The notes under the pieces: generated by a model
The model's input: the letters and a program-made list of their open reading frames with translations, nothing else
Database searches by the model: none
Told to the model about the DNA's origin: nothing
Source of the DNA: Pseudomonadota bacterium
Lineage (GTDB): Bacteria > Pseudomonadota > Gammaproteobacteria > Xanthomonadales > Ahniellaceae
Direction of reading: 5' to 3'
Length of the DNA stretch: 64,000 nt
Assembly: GCA_022843465.1 (NCBI GenBank)
Contig: JALHNO010000013.1
Coordinates: 98,138 to 162,137 of the forward strand
Shown here: positions 46,387-55,069 of the stretch, one piece after another
Layout: every line of letters begins with the position of its first letter
Position numbering within the stretch: the first letter of the stretch is position 1
Translations under genes and position numbers: made by a program

Positions 46387-47537
46387 ACGAGCCCGCTGCT
46401 TCTGCCCCGGTCGCCGCTGTCGGCGCATTCCGCACGCCCTGGCTGAAGATCATCGCGGTGGTGCTGGCCTCGCGCCTGCTGCTTTTTTTCGTTGGCCTGT
46501 TCACGCTCTACAGCCACGGCGTCGAGGCGCATCTGGACTGGGCGACCTGGACGGATCTGAGTTGTCGCTGGGACTGCGGCTGGTATAGCGGCATTGTCGA
46601 GAACGGCTATGGCGTCGCCTCGACGGAACAACCGGGCGCTACCAATTGGGCGTTCTATCCCTTGATGCCTCTGCTCGTCGCCGGCCTCAAGGCGGTATTC
46701 GTCGGTGCTGACCTGCGCCTGCTCGCCAGTGGCCTGTCGACCGGGTTGCTGGTGCTGGCCCTTGCGATGATCCACCGTTATGCCCGCGAACTGGGCAACA
46801 GCGAGCGCGTTGCCGCGACCAGCGTGCTGATCGTTGCCTTTCTTCCGCATGGCATCGTGTTCTCGTCGCTGTATACCGAGAGTCTGTTCCTGTTCCTGCT
46901 TGTCGGCACCATGCTGTCGCTGCGGCTGCAGCACTATTTGCTGGCGGGGCTCTGTGCCGCCCTGCTGTCAGCAACGCGTTCCAACGGCATCTTCATCATC
47001 GTGTTCATCCTGATCCAGCTCTGGCTGCAGTTGGGAAGCGCAGCGTTCCTCAGGCCCTGGCGCAATCCGTATCCCTTTGTTGCCCTGCTGATGGCGCCCC
47101 TGGGTGCGTTTGCCTACTGGACCTACGCGTATTACCAAACCGGCGATGCGTTTGCGATGGCGACCACCGTCCGTCATGGCTGGGGCTGGAGCTGGGAGTG
47201 GCCGCTGGGCAATTTCTCATTGTTCTGGAAAACCGGCACCGATGCGCGGTTCTGGTTGCTCGGCAGCATGTTCACCGGCCTGTGCAGCCTGCTCATGCTG
47301 CGCTATCGCTGGTACGCCGAATTTGCCTTCTGCCTGGTGGTCTTCTTCCTGATCTGGGGCGGCACGGTGCCCAATTCGCTGTGGCGCTACAGCATGGTGT
47401 TGTTCCCCGCCTGGATCGCGCTGGCGCGACTGCTGGAATCGCGCGAGTCGATGCGGATGGCGCTGTTCGCGGCCATCGGTCTGGTCGGCGGCTTCGTCAT
47501 GCATGCCTGGGCGCTGCAGTTGAAGGTCACCATATGA
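46383..47537 (+). CDS. PIG-V/GT-C-type membrane glycosyltransferase
   Basis: This 384-residue multi-spanning protein begins at TTG 46383, whose last two bases fall in the stop of the previous gene (TTGA). The first lumenal loop has DWATWTDLSCRWDCGWY, which resembles the PIG-V mannosyltransferase family loop (acidic residue and W-D-x-x-W/Y). Further features are SSLYTESLFLFLLVGTML and LLSATRSNGIFI. Around ten helices follow. It should move a sugar from the polyprenyl carrier onto an external acceptor (lipid A, O-antigen or protein). An open frame reaching to 45651 is a shadow of the GT2 gene. Confidence 0.82.
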   Translation: MNEPAASAPVAAVGAFRTPWLKIIAVVLASRLLLFFVGLFTLYSHGVEAHLDWATWTDLSCRWDCGWYSGIVENGYGVASTEQPGATNWAFYPLMPLLVAGLKAVFVGADLRLLASGLSTGLLVLALAMIHRYARELGNSERVAATSVLIVAFLPHGIVFSSLYTESLFLFLLVGTMLSLRLQHYLLAGLCAALLSATRSNGIFIIVFILIQLWLQLGSAAFLRPWRNPYPFVALLMAPLGAFAYWTYAYYQTGDAFAMATTVRHGWGWSWEWPLGNFSLFWKTGTDARFWLLGSMFTGLCSLLMLRYRWYAEFAFCLVVFFLIWGGTVPNSLWRYSMVLFPAWIALARLLESRESMRMALFAAIGLVGGFVMHAWALQLKVTI

Positions 47538-48160
47538 GCGCTGCCGCGCTGCGCCGCTGGGCACTGTTTGTGCTGCTGATGATCTGGGGTCTTGGCTACA
47601 TCGCCTGGTTTGCGCATCTGGTCGCGGACAGCCGGGATTTCGTCGCGGCAGCGCGCATGCAGGAACTCTGTTCCGCTGAGCGGGACGATGCGCGCTCAGC
47701 AGACTTCATCAGTTTCAGTCAGTCTGGCGTCGATCGCAACATGCTGCTCGCCGGCTGGGGCGCTCCCGAGGACTGGGGCGTCTGGACCATAGCGCGGCGT
47801 GCCCGGCTCGCTCTGCCGGCGCCACCTGCGACCGATGAGGATCTCTGGCTGGTGCTCGATCTGCTGGCGCCGGTCAATCACAAGTTCCCGGAGATGCATC
47901 TGCGGCTCGGGCTGGTTGGTGCCGAGCCAGTGGACTGGGTCGTTGGCTTGCAGCGCCAGGATGCGCGCCATTACCTGGCAGTTCCTGCGTCCCTGGTGCG
48001 CGGGCGCTCCTGTGTGGAACTGCAGATCGATGTCGCCAATGCCTATCGTCCGATTCAGAACCGTCTGGGCCGGGACGGTCGATTGCTCGGCATCGGCCTG
48101 CGCCGCGCCGGCTGGATTCCGGCATCAGCGGTCGGTCCTGTCCAGACCGATCAGCGCTGA
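47534..48160 (+). CDS. Membrane-anchored hypothetical protein of the glycosylation operon
   Basis: This 208-residue protein has one N-terminal membrane helix (RWALFVLLMIWGLGYIAWF) and a soluble, probably periplasmic, domain. The domain has a beta-rich composition (LWLVLDLLAPVNHKFPEM; SCVELQIDVANAYRP) and two cysteines (ELCSAE, RSCVEL). I recognise no family. Translational coupling (ATGA) to the GT-C gene places it in the same pathway, perhaps as an accessory subunit of the transferase. The operon ends here; the next gene is convergent. Confidence 0.65.
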   Translation: MSAAALRRWALFVLLMIWGLGYIAWFAHLVADSRDFVAAARMQELCSAERDDARSADFISFSQSGVDRNMLLAGWGAPEDWGVWTIARRARLALPAPPATDEDLWLVLDLLAPVNHKFPEMHLRLGLVGAEPVDWVVGLQRQDARHYLAVPASLVRGRSCVELQIDVANAYRPIQNRLGRDGRLLGIGLRRAGWIPASAVGPVQTDQR

Positions 48161-48188
48161 GCCACCCGCTGCGCCGCACGCGGCGCGC

Positions 48189-49841
48189 TCAGCGGGCGTC
48201 GCCGGTGTGGAAGCCATGACAGGAAATGCAGGTGCTCGGCACCTTGCCCCTGGCGTGCTCGCCGCCATGGCATTCCCGGCAGTTGTCGATGTCCGGCAGC
48301 AGCAGGTCACTGCTGTCGCTTGAAGTTTCGGCCTGGTGGCAGCTGGCGCAGTTCATGGTGTCGTGTTTGCGATGGCTGAAATCGGAGCGCGGGAACCAGC
48401 TGCCGGCGACTCGAACCGGCTTGACGTTCCAGGCACCGGCTTCATCGCGGAAGCTGGTGTGGCACTCGCTGCAGGCGCGGCCATCGAACAGCCGGTCCAG
48501 AGCTGTTGTCGCCTGGTCGCGTGCCCAGGTCAGCGCTTCGGCGCGCTCCTGCGGCGTGATCGACTGACCCGGCCGACGCCGCGCGCGCACGATGGTCGGC
48601 GCATCGACCTGATCGAATCCGCCCTCCAGTGCCTCGCGCGCGAAGAACTCCTGCACGGCAAAACCGATTTCGGCGACCTTGCCGTGCTGGACCTGGCGAT
48701 CAGCACCGCGTACCGAGAACGTCAGCTGGTGGCAGCGTTGGCAATCGCTTTCGAACTGGATTGGCTGCAGGCGCGCACCGCCTGCTTCCGGGCGGTGACA
48801 GGAAGCGCAGACCAGAGTCTCGTCGCCATCCGGACCTCGGATGCCGGTTGCAGCCAGGTGGGTGTCGTGCGGAAATTTCAGGCCCGAGCCTTCCCTGATG
48901 CCGGGGGTCGACAGTGCGGCGCGTACCGGCGCATACGCACCGCTGCTGTTCCATGCTGGCAGGGTGACCACGAAGCCGGGATGATCCTTGCCGAAATCGG
49001 ACACATCGAGCTGTGCCGGTATGCCATCGCCACGACTGGAAAGGTTCTGATGACAGTCGCTGCATAGCTCCTGATCGGCGCGTACCAGAGCATCGACGCC
49101 GTTGTGATCGCGATGGCAGAAGGCACAGCGACCATCACCGAGCAGGGCAAGGTCGAACTTCGCCGGGTCGGCATGCCCGGGGGTGTTCTGATGACAGCTG
49201 CGGCAACTGGCATCCTGCACCGAAACAAAGCCGCCCAGGTGACAGCTGGTGCATTCCTTGCCGAAGAAATGGTGCGAGGCAGCCAGGCTGCCGGTCTCCC
49301 ATTGCATGCGCGAAGCGATCGGCAGATTGTCGGTCAGTGGGCGCGCGCTCGGCACATAGTGTGCGGCCAGGGGTACGCCGAGCGCCAGCACGAGCACCAG
49401 GATGAACAGTGACCATGATGCCGCACGCTTGCGCAGACCGGCTTCGGTCAGGGTCAGCGTCGGCGCCCGCGCGCGGTCCTGGGCATCGATTTCTGCCTTG
49501 TCGATCTGACTGACTTCGACCGCGGCCTCGAAGTCACGCGGCGGCTCGAGCAGTTGCACGCGGGTGGTGCCGATATCGATCTGGCTGCCCGGCCCGGCCG
49601 TGGTGCTGCTGACTATGCTGCCATTGACGCGGACGCCGGCGGTGATCAGGGATTCGATCCGGTACTGGCCTGGGCCGAGCGCGGTCACCCGTGCATGCGC
49701 CAGCGCGGCGCGCAGATCGGGCAGGAAGATGGCCTGGTCGGCACCACGTCCCAGCGTCAGTACATCGCCGTAGTGGATATCCTCGTCGAACGCGGCGCCA
49801 GAGCGGGCCTGTCGGGTGATTTTGCGGATCAGCCAGCGCAT
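48189..49841 (-). CDS. FHA-like domain, membrane helix and decaheme cytochrome c in one chain
   Basis: This 550-residue protein has an N-terminal FHA-like domain (about 20-100: DVLTLGRGADQAIFL, AHARVTAL, VRVNGSIV). The usual Ser-Arg of SRxH and the Asn of SxNG are missing. One membrane helix (about 142-163) is followed by a periplasmic domain with ten CxxCH motifs (CTSCH, CRSCH, CAFCH, CSDCH, CASCH, CQRCH, CSECH, CASCH, CRECH, CISCH). Cytochrome c3-like spacing suggests a NapC/NrfH-class or small multihaem electron wire. The GGGGAG site precedes ATG 49841. It is the last gene of the 53178-48189 operon, 13 bases after the cytochrome b gene. Confidence 0.87.
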   Translation of the reverse strand: MRWLIRKITRQARSGAAFDEDIHYGDVLTLGRGADQAIFLPDLRAALAHARVTALGPGQYRIESLITAGVRVNGSIVSSTTAGPGSQIDIGTTRVQLLEPPRDFEAAVEVSQIDKAEIDAQDRARAPTLTLTEAGLRKRAASWSLFILVLVLALGVPLAAHYVPSARPLTDNLPIASRMQWETGSLAASHHFFGKECTSCHLGGFVSVQDASCRSCHQNTPGHADPAKFDLALLGDGRCAFCHRDHNGVDALVRADQELCSDCHQNLSSRGDGIPAQLDVSDFGKDHPGFVVTLPAWNSSGAYAPVRAALSTPGIREGSGLKFPHDTHLAATGIRGPDGDETLVCASCHRPEAGGARLQPIQFESDCQRCHQLTFSVRGADRQVQHGKVAEIGFAVQEFFAREALEGGFDQVDAPTIVRARRRPGQSITPQERAEALTWARDQATTALDRLFDGRACSECHTSFRDEAGAWNVKPVRVAGSWFPRSDFSHRKHDTMNCASCHQAETSSDSSDLLLPDIDNCRECHGGEHARGKVPSTCISCHGFHTGDAR

Positions 49842-49854
49842 CGGAACTCCCCGC

Positions 49855-50766
49855 CTACCAGTAGAAGAACACGGAGAAGACGTGCGCGATCAGCGCCGCC
49901 AGCAGCGCGAATGACAGCGGTACATGAAGGTACAGCCAGATTTCCATCAAGGCCTGCAATTGCAGGTCACGACTGAGTCGTCCACTGAGTGACTTCTTGC
50001 GTGCCAGCAGATCCATCAGCTTGCGCAGGTGTTCGTTCTTGTTGTCGGCGCCGGCACTTGCTGCCAGAAAATCGACCATCGCAAACATGGTCGGCATCTC
50101 GCGGGTTGCCTGGCCGCCGCGGCGTTCGGCATCGCGCTTGTCGAGGTAGGCGCGCACCTGGTCCAGCGCTGAATCGGAGTCGTCGCGTGGAAACAGCAGG
50201 GCGCGCACGCCGCCGCCCAGACGGGTGCGCTCGATCGAGCGCAGGATGGTGGCGTGGATCTTGGGATCCACCGCATCGGCGAACTGCAGACTGTTCTGGT
50301 CGATCTCGTGGATCTCGTCGATGATCGCCTGCCGCGAAGCGCTGTCGCGATTGCGTGTCATCAGGCTCGGATAACGCACATAGGCGTAGACCCCGAAAAA
50401 TCCGCTGAAGATCACCACGAACATCAGCACCAGAGTCAGCGTATGGATATTCCAGCCGAGCTGGAATCCGCTGTGCAGCAGGGCGATCAGCAGCAGGGAA
50501 GTTCCGAGATACACATGCGCTGACAGCCAGCCGCGCAGCGTGCCCATGCGGCTGGAATAGCGCCGCTTGCGTATGCCCAGCAGCATCAGCCAGAGAATCA
50601 GGGCGGCGGCGATGCTGCCGAGCGTATAGCCCAGCCAGGTGCCGCCATTGGCGACGCCGATCGGGTCGTGCCAGACATAGGCGGCCACCGAGAGCGCAAT
50701 CAGTAGCAGAGAGATCCAAAGGTAGCGCTGGCGACCGTGGCTGAAAATGGTTTCGTGCATCGACAT
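49855..50766 (-). CDS. Dihaem b-type membrane cytochrome, probable electron carrier across the inner membrane
   Basis: This 303-residue membrane protein has about six helices. Two pairs of histidines with 13 intervening residues, H84/H98 (AHVYLG ... ALLHSGF) and H281/H295 (YLHVPL ... IAHVFS), lie in opposite halves. That is the signature of two bis-His haems b stacked across the membrane. A soluble loop of about 140 residues (NRDSASRQAIIDEIHEID and onwards) separates the pairs and is charged. The gene lies 3 bases after the FAD/FeS gene and 13 bases before the decaheme gene. It would pass electrons between a cytoplasmic FAD/FeS subunit and the periplasmic decaheme subunit. It could also accept from quinol. 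Confidence 0.82.
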   Translation of the reverse strand: MSMHETIFSHGRQRYLWISLLLIALSVAAYVWHDPIGVANGGTWLGYTLGSIAAALILWLMLLGIRKRRYSSRMGTLRGWLSAHVYLGTSLLLIALLHSGFQLGWNIHTLTLVLMFVVIFSGFFGVYAYVRYPSLMTRNRDSASRQAIIDEIHEIDQNSLQFADAVDPKIHATILRSIERTRLGGGVRALLFPRDDSDSALDQVRAYLDKRDAERRGGQATREMPTMFAMVDFLAASAGADNKNEHLRKLMDLLARKKSLSGRLSRDLQLQALMEIWLYLHVPLSFALLAALIAHVFSVFFYW

Positions 50767-50769
50767 GGC

Positions 50770-53178
50770 TCAGCTCCGTGCCTTGGCGTAGGACGGAAAT
50801 TCCTCGGGACCGATTCGGATCGCGGCACCGGTCGGGCAGGAGCGCACGCACGCAGGGCCGCCACTGAGGTCCTTGCACATATCGCACTTCACTGCCTTTT
50901 TCGCTTCGCTGGACTTGGGCTTGCCCGGGTCCTTGGGGGCCTCGCCTGGACCACTGCCGGCGCCGAGCAGAAGCCAGGACAGCAGTCCCGGCTTCTTTGG
51001 CGGCTTGGCGGCCATATGGATGACGCCATACGGACAGTTGCGCTCGCAATTGCCGCAGCCAATGCAGTTGTCGGCGATGAAGACTTCGCCGTTTGGCGCG
51101 CGGTGAATCGCATCGGGCGGACAATCCTTCATGCAGTGCGGATGCTCGCAATGCCGGCACGAAGTCGGCACGTGCACGTTGGCAAAGGTTGGCCCCGCCT
51201 CGCGATCGAGCCGCGAGGTGCCGCCGTGGGTTTCGGCGCAGGCCTTTTCGCAATTGTCGCAACGGACGCACAGGGACTCGTCGATCAACAGAATGTCAGT
51301 GGCCTCGCCGGCACCCTGCGAGATCAGGAACGAAATGATGTCGCCACCGGCCTGCATCTGCTGCATGGACAGATTGGCGGCGGTGCGCTGCGAATATTCC
51401 GATTGCAGACGCAGGCGCAGCATCGGATCGCGCTTGATCAACTGCTTGAACGCCGTGCCATCCAGCCGAATGGTTTCGGTGGCGATCGCTGCGCGCGCGG
51501 TAGCCGAGCGCCGGCTGTCGCCGAGCAGGGCCATCTCGCCCACGTAGTTTCCGGCTGCGACATAGGACAGCACGACTTCCTTGCCGCCGATATTGCGCGA
51601 GATGGTCAGCGAGCCGCGCCGGATCATGTGCAGGCAATCCCCGATCTCTCCTTCGTTGAACACCACATCGCCGGCCTTGAAACGCTCGACGCGCGCGCTG
51701 TCGACCACATCGCGCAGCTTTTCCATGCCCGATTCAGGAGTGAATCGCGACTGGATCGCACGCGCGATGAAGACCTTGTCGATCTCGCGCTTGACCGCCT
51801 CGACCGACTGGATCAGTCGGTTCATCGAGCGCCGTGGCGTCTCGATCAGTACGCAGCCGGGGCCAGCGATCACCGTGGCGGATCGGCGGCGTCCCGATAT
51901 CAACCCCATCTCGCCGAAAAATTCGCCGCGGCCGAGACCGATCTGCTTGTTGGCGGCCTCATCGACGATGACGCGTACTTCACCGTCGACGATGGAGAAG
52001 AAGGTGTTGGTGTAGTCGTTGCGGGCGAATATCGTTTCGCCATTGCGTGGCGTCAGGATCTCGGAATCGAGCAGAAATTCGCGCAACTGCAGCGGCGTGA
52101 TCTGGGCGAGCAGGGGTACCTGTTGCTGCACGCGGGCAATGGCTTCATTGACATTGCGAAATCCCGGCATCGACTGGAATTTCTTTCGCAGCAGGGGTTC
52201 GTCCGCAGGTTCGACATTGCGGCCGAGGATGTACTCGACTACTTCGAAACCCTGGTTCATCGCCTGCTTGATCAGCGGGTAGCCGGCGAGTGCGCCGACG
52301 ATGTAGAGACCGGGTACGTTGGATTCGTAGCGTGGCGAGATCGCCGGGACCGCGGCCGGGTCCTTGTTCGGGAAGGTGACGCCGCAGGCTTCGACGAAGC
52401 CGCGCGGGGCGCTGGCGCCGAGTCGGGCGATCACCCGATCGCAGAGGATCTGGGCGCGTCCGCTCGGCGTCTGCAGATTGATGCGGCCGCGCTTGCGGCC
52501 GACGGACAGCGTCTCGATGCTCTCGGGGCCGGTGTTGTAGTAACACTCGATCTGCTCATCCTCGATCGCCTTGAGGATGTTGCGCAGGTTGCCTTCCTTG
52601 GCGCGGGCAAACTCGTCGCGCCGGTTGACGATGATGACCTGGTTCTGGCGCGCCAGCGCGATGGCATTTTCGATTGCGGCGTCGCCGGCGCCGATTACCA
52701 CAATGGTTTCGCCGGAATAGGCATCGGGATCGTCGAGCTGGTATTGCACGAACGGGAGATCCTCGCCGGGCACGCCGACCTTGCGCAGATTGCCCTGCAG
52801 GCCGATGGCGAGCACCACGCTGTCCGCCTCGAAGCGCGCACCGTTGCTGCAGTCCAGGCTGAAATGGTCGCCGTGTTTCTGGATCCGGGTGACCTCGTGG
52901 CGAAACTTGATCTGGGTGCCAAGCCGGCTGATGCCTGCGTTCCAGGCATCGAGGATGGCTTCACGGGTGCCGGCCTTGAAGGGCAGGGGCGAGCGCAGCG
53001 GCAGGATGCCGGGCTCGTCCATCACATGCTTGCCCTTTTGATACCGGTAAATGGTGTTGGACAGCTGCGCCTCGGCCTCCAGCAGCACGTGCGGGATGCT
53101 CAATTCCGCCGCATGCGCGGCAGCGCTCTTTCCGGCCGGGCCTGAGCCCACGATGGCAATCCTGACGCGTTCCGTCAC
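50770..53178 (-). CDS. FAD/NAD(P) oxidoreductase with two cyclic-nucleotide-binding domains and four-cluster ferredoxin region
   Basis: This 802-residue cytoplasmic protein has in order: an FAD fold (IVGSGPAGKS near 10-17) and NAD(P) fold (VVIGAGDAAIENAI near 160-172) of the thioredoxin-reductase class; CNB domain 1 (about 345-460, GEFFGEMGLISGRRRSATV); CNB domain 2 (about 485-600, VGEMALLGDSRRSATA). A ferredoxin region has sixteen cysteines in four groups (637/640/643/647, 674/677/682/686, 705/708/711/715, 765/768/777/781), as in NrfC/DmsB subunits. It would move electrons from NAD(P)H via FAD to [4Fe-4S] clusters, gated by cNMP or c-di-GMP-like ligands. GTG at 53178 has GGGAG upstream; a TTG at 53220 is the longer alternative. 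Confidence 0.88.
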   Translation of the reverse strand: MTERVRIAIVGSGPAGKSAAAHAAELSIPHVLLEAEAQLSNTIYRYQKGKHVMDEPGILPLRSPLPFKAGTREAILDAWNAGISRLGTQIKFRHEVTRIQKHGDHFSLDCSNGARFEADSVVLAIGLQGNLRKVGVPGEDLPFVQYQLDDPDAYSGETIVVIGAGDAAIENAIALARQNQVIIVNRRDEFARAKEGNLRNILKAIEDEQIECYYNTGPESIETLSVGRKRGRINLQTPSGRAQILCDRVIARLGASAPRGFVEACGVTFPNKDPAAVPAISPRYESNVPGLYIVGALAGYPLIKQAMNQGFEVVEYILGRNVEPADEPLLRKKFQSMPGFRNVNEAIARVQQQVPLLAQITPLQLREFLLDSEILTPRNGETIFARNDYTNTFFSIVDGEVRVIVDEAANKQIGLGRGEFFGEMGLISGRRRSATVIAGPGCVLIETPRRSMNRLIQSVEAVKREIDKVFIARAIQSRFTPESGMEKLRDVVDSARVERFKAGDVVFNEGEIGDCLHMIRRGSLTISRNIGGKEVVLSYVAAGNYVGEMALLGDSRRSATARAAIATETIRLDGTAFKQLIKRDPMLRLRLQSEYSQRTAANLSMQQMQAGGDIISFLISQGAGEATDILLIDESLCVRCDNCEKACAETHGGTSRLDREAGPTFANVHVPTSCRHCEHPHCMKDCPPDAIHRAPNGEVFIADNCIGCGNCERNCPYGVIHMAAKPPKKPGLLSWLLLGAGSGPGEAPKDPGKPKSSEAKKAVKCDMCKDLSGGPACVRSCPTGAAIRIGPEEFPSYAKARS

Positions 53179-53245
53179 GCATTGACTCCCGTTTGAGGCT
53201 GCGATGATAGCCCCGATCAAGGCCCAGCAAGCGTTTTCACCACAG

Positions 53246-53261
53246 CTTGACCAATGTCAAG
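53246..53261. promoter_or_regulatory. FNR/CRP-type inverted repeat upstream of the redox operon
   Basis: CTTGAC-CAAT-GTCAAG is a perfect 6-base-arm palindrome with 4-base spacer, close to the FNR/Anr consensus TTGAT-N4-ATCAA. It lies 68-83 bases upstream of the minus-strand GTG at 53178 and 105-120 bases upstream of the plus-strand ATG at 53366. A TATCAT hexamer on the minus strand (53204-53209) could be its -10. This suggests control by an oxygen- or NO-sensing CRP-family activator. Confidence 0.62.
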
Positions 53262-53365
53262 GAATGCGACGCAAGTCGCTGAACCGGCATGTTTTTTAAC
53301 AAGCTGCCCGTGGGAATTGTAGCGCCGTCGGCTTACACTAACCGCCTGTAGGGACGGGGTGGCGC

Positions 53366-55069
53366 ATGAGTTCGGTCTATCAGAGACTCGCCGAGGGCTT
53401 TCCGGAACGTCACGCGCCGGCGCGTGGCTCGATCCATTCCGAACCCAAGGGCCTGATCGACTGGGTGCAGGGACTGCCCCTCGCCAATGGCCTGTCCGCG
53501 GCGCGCATGTTGCTGCAGGCGGTCCGCGAAATGAACGCGGTCAAGATTGACGGTCAGCAGCGACTGGCCGGACTGGAAGCACTGCGTTCACCGGTGGCCC
53601 AGATGGTCGCGCAGGCGGATCGGCAGGTGGTGGGTTCGAGTTTTCCGCTGCCGCAATCGAAACAGCAGCTCGGCATCCAGTCGCGGGATTTTCATGAGGC
53701 GATGGCGCTCGGCTACCGCATGGCGGCATTCGAGCTCTGCCTGCCTGAGGGCAGGATTCCGTTTCTGAAAGGCAAGCAGGTCGCCACCGCGCTGCAGCGC
53801 GCCATCAGCCATCATGGCGAGCAGTTGTTGCGGGGATACCTGCTCTATGCCGCACCGCAGCCTGGTGTCTGGCAACACTTGCACGATCTCTACCGCTTTG
53901 CCGATATGGTCGGTGTCCACGAGAAATCGATCGACGAGCCCTTGCTGGGCAAGCTGGCATTCTCGCCGAAAGAGGCCTACGCCCATGTTGTACTGTTCGC
54001 ACTGAGCAATCCCTACCGGCTGTCGCAGCGCGAGATGATCGATGGTTTTGAACTCACCCGGATCTGGTCACCGATGTTCAAGGTCGGCAACGAGGCCAGC
54101 GGCGCCGATATCGGGATCTCGCTCGAGCAGGACCAGGGTCCTGGCTACGTACCTGAGGAACGTGATGCTGGAATTCCGCCCACGCTCAGCTTTGATACCA
54201 ATGATGTACTGCGTTCGATTGAGCGTGACCTCGCGGTCACCGGGCCGGCGCAGGGAAACATCAGCTTCCGACTGAAGGGCGGCAATCCGGTCAATGTCAG
54301 CCCCGACTTCGTGCTGCGGCTGTCGACGAGCTGGAAACCTTCCCCGGACCGCAACCATGCGCGCCTGCCTGCCGGTCACTATCTCGATACCCTGATCGGG
54401 CTGCATGGCATCCACTATCATCTGGCCGGCGGCACCGACTTCGAGCAGTTTGTCCGCGATGTGCGTGGGCCCGGTATCAGCATGACCGAGCGTGACAAGA
54501 GCGCCTCGTGGATGAACACGACCCTGGTTGATGCGGTAAAGCCGGCCGCGCTGCGTTCGCTGGTTCTCGACCAGAGTCTGGGCGGCTATCGTCTGGAATG
54601 GGGTCTGGAAAGCGGTGCCAAGGCCCGGATCGGTGAGCTGGTTGGTCTGGCCGCGGTGGGTGATGACCAGGACGACGAGCGTGAATGGATGATCGGGGTC
54701 ATCCGCTGGCTGCGCTTCAACAATGACGGAAGGGTACAGGCGGGTATCGAATTATTGGCGCGCGAGGCTTATGCTGCCGCCGTGCGCGCTGCGGATACCG
54801 GCGGGCACTTTCGTGCCCCGGTGCGGGCGATCGAGTTGCAGCCCATGCGTAACAACAGTTCCAGCCAGTTGAGCATCCTGACCCCAAGTGTGGTCGATCG
54901 CGGCATGTCGCAGATCGAAGTCTCGCGCGCCGCCGACATGTGGAGTGCCAGTCGCGATGCCAGCGTCCGTGTGCTCAGCGATCTTGATGTCATCGAGAAC
55001 ACCGGCGCCTATATCCGTCTGGTCGCCAAGCCAGGCTATGACGCCGATTTCGCGGCGGCGGCAGCATGA
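53366..55069 (+). CDS. Large protein with PilZ-like C-terminal segment, unknown
   Basis: This 567-residue soluble protein has no signal or membrane helix. A C-terminal segment (about 395-475) is beta-rich and contains [13 protein letters not shown], which fits the D-x-S-x-x-G half of the PilZ c-di-GMP motif, and later [16 protein letters not shown] cannot see a convincing R-x3-R partner. The N-terminal part (about 30-230) is helical. Large PilZ-domain effectors such as FimW in Pseudomonas have comparable size, but the relation is only a suggestion. The gene overlaps ispG by 4 bases and so is transcribed with it. Confidence 0.6.
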   Translation: MSSVYQRLAEGFPERHAPARGSIHSEPKGLIDWVQGLPLANGLSAARMLLQAVREMNAVKIDGQQRLAGLEALRSPVAQMVAQADRQVVGSSFPLPQSKQQLGIQSRDFHEAMALGYRMAAFELCLPEGRIPFLKGKQVATALQRAISHHGEQLLRGYLLYAAPQPGVWQHLHDLYRFADMVGVHEKSIDEPLLGKLAFSPKEAYAHVVLFALSNPYRLSQREMIDGFELTRIWSPMFKVGNEASGADIGISLEQDQGPGYVPEERDAGIPPTLSFDTNDVLRSIERDLAVTGPAQGNISFRLKGGNPVNVSPDFVLRLSTSWKPSPDRNHARLPAGHYLDTLIGLHGIHYHLAGGTDFEQFVRDVRGPGISMTERDKSASWMNTTLVDAVKPAALRSLVLDQSLGGYRLEWGLESGAKARIGELVGLAAVGDDQDDEREWMIGVIRWLRFNNDGRVQAGIELLAREAYAAAVRAADTGGHFRAPVRAIELQPMRNNSSSQLSILTPSVVDRGMSQIEVSRAADMWSASRDASVRVLSDLDVIENTGAYIRLVAKPGYDADFAAAAA

